Notes under the pieces: generated by a model
Database searches by the model: none
What the model was told of the DNA's origin: nothing
Seen by the model: only the letters and a program-made list of their open reading frames with translations
Made by a program: the position numbers and the translations under genes
In this document: in pieces, positions 61,832-64,000 of the stretch
How positions within the stretch are numbered: position 1 is the stretch's first letter
How the letters are laid out: each line of letters starts with the position of its first letter
NCBI GenBank assembly: GCA_020638975.1
Contig: JACKHN010000016.1
Location: forward strand, 62,001 to 126,000
From: Planctomycetaceae bacterium
GTDB lineage: Bacteria > Planctomycetota > Planctomycetia > Pirellulales > Pirellulaceae
Direction of reading: 5' to 3'
Length of the DNA: 64,000 bases

Positions 61832-63517
61832 ATGACGGACGAGCAGCAGCCCGACGCCGAATCACGAAACCCCTACGGGCATCCGCCGAGTGACGCGTCA
61901 GAAGTCGCGACGAACCACTCGATGAAACGTCGACGCAAGCGTCTCGTCCCGCCGCTGTGGGTGTGGATTGTGGCTGTTCTTGCCGCTGCCATGATCGTAC
62001 TTGTGCGAGTGCGCGACGTCAGCGGTGATCATGCTGTCGTGAATATACTCACCTTGATCCTGACATTTATCGGATGGTGCGCGTTCGCCTTTTGGTTCTT
62101 CTTCTTCAGCGGCTACTCGGGCAAGGTGCGACTAGGCTGCTTCGTTGGTCTTGTCGCCAGTATCACGTTGTTCTTCATCATGTTTCGTGTCGAACAAGTC
62201 TCGGGCGAGATGGTGCCAAAGTTCAGCGCCCGTTGGGCGCCGCCTGCCGACTCGCTGCTTGATACGCCGACCGAGATGGTGGCTGGCGATGGCATTGATG
62301 TAACCACGACTTCCGAACAAGACTTTCCCCAATTCCTCGGACCTCATCGAAACGGGGCGATTCCGAACGTGCGACTCGCACACGATTGGGACAGCAAACC
62401 ACCTCTGAAGCTGTGGCGTCAGCCGATCGGAGCCGGTTGGTCGGGCTTCGTCGCGGTCAACGGTTATGCCTTCACGATGGAGCAACGCGGCGACGAAGAA
62501 CTCGTTACTTGCTACGACATTACGACTGGCAAGTTGCTGTGGGGACATAGCGAAGCCAACCGACACAGTACGGTGCTTGGTGGCGTTGGTCCGCGTAGTA
62601 CCCCTGTAGTTCATGATGGCAAGGTATACACGCTGGGCCCTTCCGGCAGCGTACTTTGTTTGGAAGGGGCGACCGGCGAAGTGGTTTGGAGAGATAATCT
62701 ACTCACTCGCTACAACGTCCCGACTGGCGAGGACTACTTGGCGGTGGCGTGGGGACGGAGCAATTCACCGCTGATCGTGGATGATCTCGTTGTCATTCCG
62801 GCGGGTGGTCCGAAGGCGGGTCCCCACGTATCGCTCGTCGCGTTCAATCGACTCACTGGCGAACTGGCATGGGAAGCTGGCAACAAGCAAGTAAGTTACG
62901 CCTCACCGACGCTCGCGATGCTCGGCAATCAACGCATGATCGTCAGCGTTAACGAAGACAACGTGACGGGCCACGAACCGTCCGATGGCCGTGAACTCTG
63001 GCAGATCGCTTGGCCCGGTAACAGCAGCGCGAACGCCAGCGTTTCGCAAGCCAGCCTGCTGAGCGATGGGCGACTGCTCTTATCAAAAGGTTATGGGGCA
63101 GGTGCCGCTCTATGGAAATTGACGGCGAGCGAAGATGGCTCCATCGCGGTGAGCGAAAGCTGGTCCAACGCTGCCTTACTAAAGACGAAGTTCACGAATC
63201 ACGTGATCCACGATGGTTTCGTCTACGGGCTGTCTGATGGAATCCTCGAGTGCGTCAAACTCGACAGTGGCAAGAAACAATGGAAGAAGGGCCGCTATGG
63301 GCACGGACAGATCTTACTGGCAGGCGACGTGCTGTTGATTCAAGCCGAATCAGGCGAAGTCATTATGGTCGATACGAATCCGGACGCACTCGAAGAACTC
63401 GCGACATTCGCCGCGATCGATGGGAAATCGTGGAACAATCTCTGCTTGTCTGGCGATTTGTTGCTCGTCCGCAATGCGGAGGAAGCGGCGTGCTATCGAT
63501 TACCGATGGCGGATTGA
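61832..63517 (+). CDS. Membrane-anchored PQQ-binding-like beta-propeller protein
   Basis: The protein has 561 residues from the ATG at 61832, with AAGG upstream. The first 35 residues are cytoplasmic and polar, followed by three membrane helices between about 40 and 125 (PPLWVWIVAVLAAAMIVLV, VVNILTLILTFIGWCAFAFW, VRLGCFVGLVASITLFFIMF). From about 165 it is a PQQ-type propeller (FPQFLGPHRNGAIPNVRLAHDW, TPVVHDGKVYTLGPSGSVLCLEG, GATGEVVWRDN). Three helices place the propeller outside the cytoplasm. Cofactor binding and redox function are not certain. It is the third such propeller in this window. Confidence 0.88.
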   Translation: MTDEQQPDAESRNPYGHPPSDASEVATNHSMKRRRKRLVPPLWVWIVAVLAAAMIVLVRVRDVSGDHAVVNILTLILTFIGWCAFAFWFFFFSGYSGKVRLGCFVGLVASITLFFIMFRVEQVSGEMVPKFSARWAPPADSLLDTPTEMVAGDGIDVTTTSEQDFPQFLGPHRNGAIPNVRLAHDWDSKPPLKLWRQPIGAGWSGFVAVNGYAFTMEQRGDEELVTCYDITTGKLLWGHSEANRHSTVLGGVGPRSTPVVHDGKVYTLGPSGSVLCLEGATGEVVWRDNLLTRYNVPTGEDYLAVAWGRSNSPLIVDDLVVIPAGGPKAGPHVSLVAFNRLTGELAWEAGNKQVSYASPTLAMLGNQRMIVSVNEDNVTGHEPSDGRELWQIAWPGNSSANASVSQASLLSDGRLLLSKGYGAGAALWKLTASEDGSIAVSESWSNAALLKTKFTNHVIHDGFVYGLSDGILECVKLDSGKKQWKKGRYGHGQILLAGDVLLIQAESGEVIMVDTNPDALEELATFAAIDGKSWNNLCLSGDLLLVRNAEEAACYRLPMAD

Positions 63518-63532
63518 CGGGATCGTCGCTAG

Positions 63533-64000
63533 TTATTGCGAGAGCAACCAATCTTCCAACACGATCTGCTTTATCGCGGGGGCACGCAGCAGCGCCGTTC
63601 GTTCTGGCAAGAGACGCTTGAGCCAGGGATGATCAACGACCGAGGTCAGCGCACGCATGCCGATCTTGCCTTTCGTCTCGGCCTCGACGTTTTCTTTCAA
63701 ACGTGTAAAAGTCGCTGGCATGATGTTTGGTTCTGGACCCACGTGAATAATGGTGTCAACATCTGATCGGAGGATTTCGTAGACCGCTTCCCACAGTAGC
63801 TGCGGGTGATCGGTCCAGTCTTGCAGGATCTGTCTCGCGTTGACGTCGGTATAGCTGCACTTTCCGGTCACCAGGGAGAGTACCTTCGGCGCAGGTGCAA
63901 CCAGCCCGCCGCTGAGTGTTTGCATAAGAACCGCCGCGCGGTCGCAGACGTTTCGCTGCCAAACGATGGGCGTGTGCATCGGCGGGAACTTTTGATCGTT
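63533..64000 (-). CDS. FabD-like acyl carrier protein malonyltransferase domain, C-terminal part (partial)
   Basis: The frame is open to the window edge, with codons before the Met at 63979 reading NDQKFPP, so the gene continues beyond 64000. The visible 156 residues match the end of a malonyl-CoA:ACP transacylase-type protein: PIVWQRNVCDRAAVLMQ, then a linker, then DTIIHVGPEPNIMPATFTRLKENVEAE. The catalytic GHSxG motif and active-site His would lie upstream or at the edge. The end (ALLRAPAIKQIVLEDWLLSQ) extends past the usual FabD end. Its stop lies 16 bases from the convergent propeller gene. Confidence 0.7.
   Translation of the reverse strand, partial: NDQKFPPMHTPIVWQRNVCDRAAVLMQTLSGGLVAPAPKVLSLVTGKCSYTDVNARQILQDWTDHPQLLWEAVYEILRSDVDTIIHVGPEPNIMPATFTRLKENVEAETKGKIGMRALTSVVDHPWLKRLLPERTALLRAPAIKQIVLEDWLLSQ

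Overview
The window looks like a chromosomal segment of a Planctomycetota bacterium, probably of the Pirellulales type. The evidence is the gene content. It has a DUF1559 pseudopilin-like protein, PQQ-type beta-propeller lipoproteins and secreted proteins, and a giant protein with a PVC membrane-bound dehydrogenase domain and a planctomycete-type c-heme. It also has a CRTAC1-like FG-GAP/ASPIC protein, Tat-exported ceramidase-like and sugar-isomerase proteins, both subunits of DNA topoisomerase VI, lipid A genes, and several families of palindromic intergenic repeats. No rRNA, tRNA, CRISPR array or prophage was recognised.

Layout. 0-6 kb: end of a degenerate GGDEF protein, a pseudo-receiver, two PQQ beta-propeller proteins and a cupin. 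6.8-9.8 kb: the most unusual locus. A secreted transglutaminase-like enzyme lies between two exported low-complexity proteins made almost entirely of Gln-Lys-Gly repeats, one Cys-rich and one Cys-free. Gln and Lys are the two residues a transglutaminase joins, so the three genes look like an enzyme with its substrates. 10-14.6 kb: a helical-repeat protein, an exported nitrilase-family amidase, a small lipoprotein and a DUF1559 protein. 14.7-23 kb: a TPR/FG-GAP/ASPIC protein and a 1691-residue deacetylase/dehydrogenase/cytochrome fusion that carries an in-frame repeat insertion. 23.1-24.6 kb: a gene-free, decayed-looking stretch bounded by the two halves of one repeat element. 24.7-33.9 kb: topoisomerase VI A and B, small secreted proteins, ScpA, a pentapeptide-repeat protein, and ilvH-ilvC.

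33.9-44.3 kb: a divergent catabolic cluster around a LysR regulator. On one side are a dehydrogenase-cyclase fusion, an MFS transporter, a DUF5060 glycosidase-like protein and an isopropylmalate/tartrate dehydrogenase-like enzyme. On the other are a ThDP decarboxylase and an enolase-superfamily dehydratase. I infer uptake and breakdown of a sugar acid or hydroxy acid. 44.3-50 kb: small proteins, a thioredoxin-like protein, a ceramidase-like protein and a DUF11 surface protein. 50-52 kb: lpxD and lpxI of lipid A synthesis. 52-54 kb: an IS110 transposase remnant, a DNMT2-like methyltransferase that has lost its catalytic cysteine, and a coupled sugar isomerase. 54.2-64 kb: an epimerase, an MFS carrier with a large periplasmic insert, a TPR protein, an SDR, a SASA esterase, a membrane-anchored PQQ propeller and the end of a FabD-like acyltransferase.

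Starts were chosen from visible Shine-Dalgarno sequences, signal peptides and family boundaries. All functions are from reading the sequence; no database search was run.
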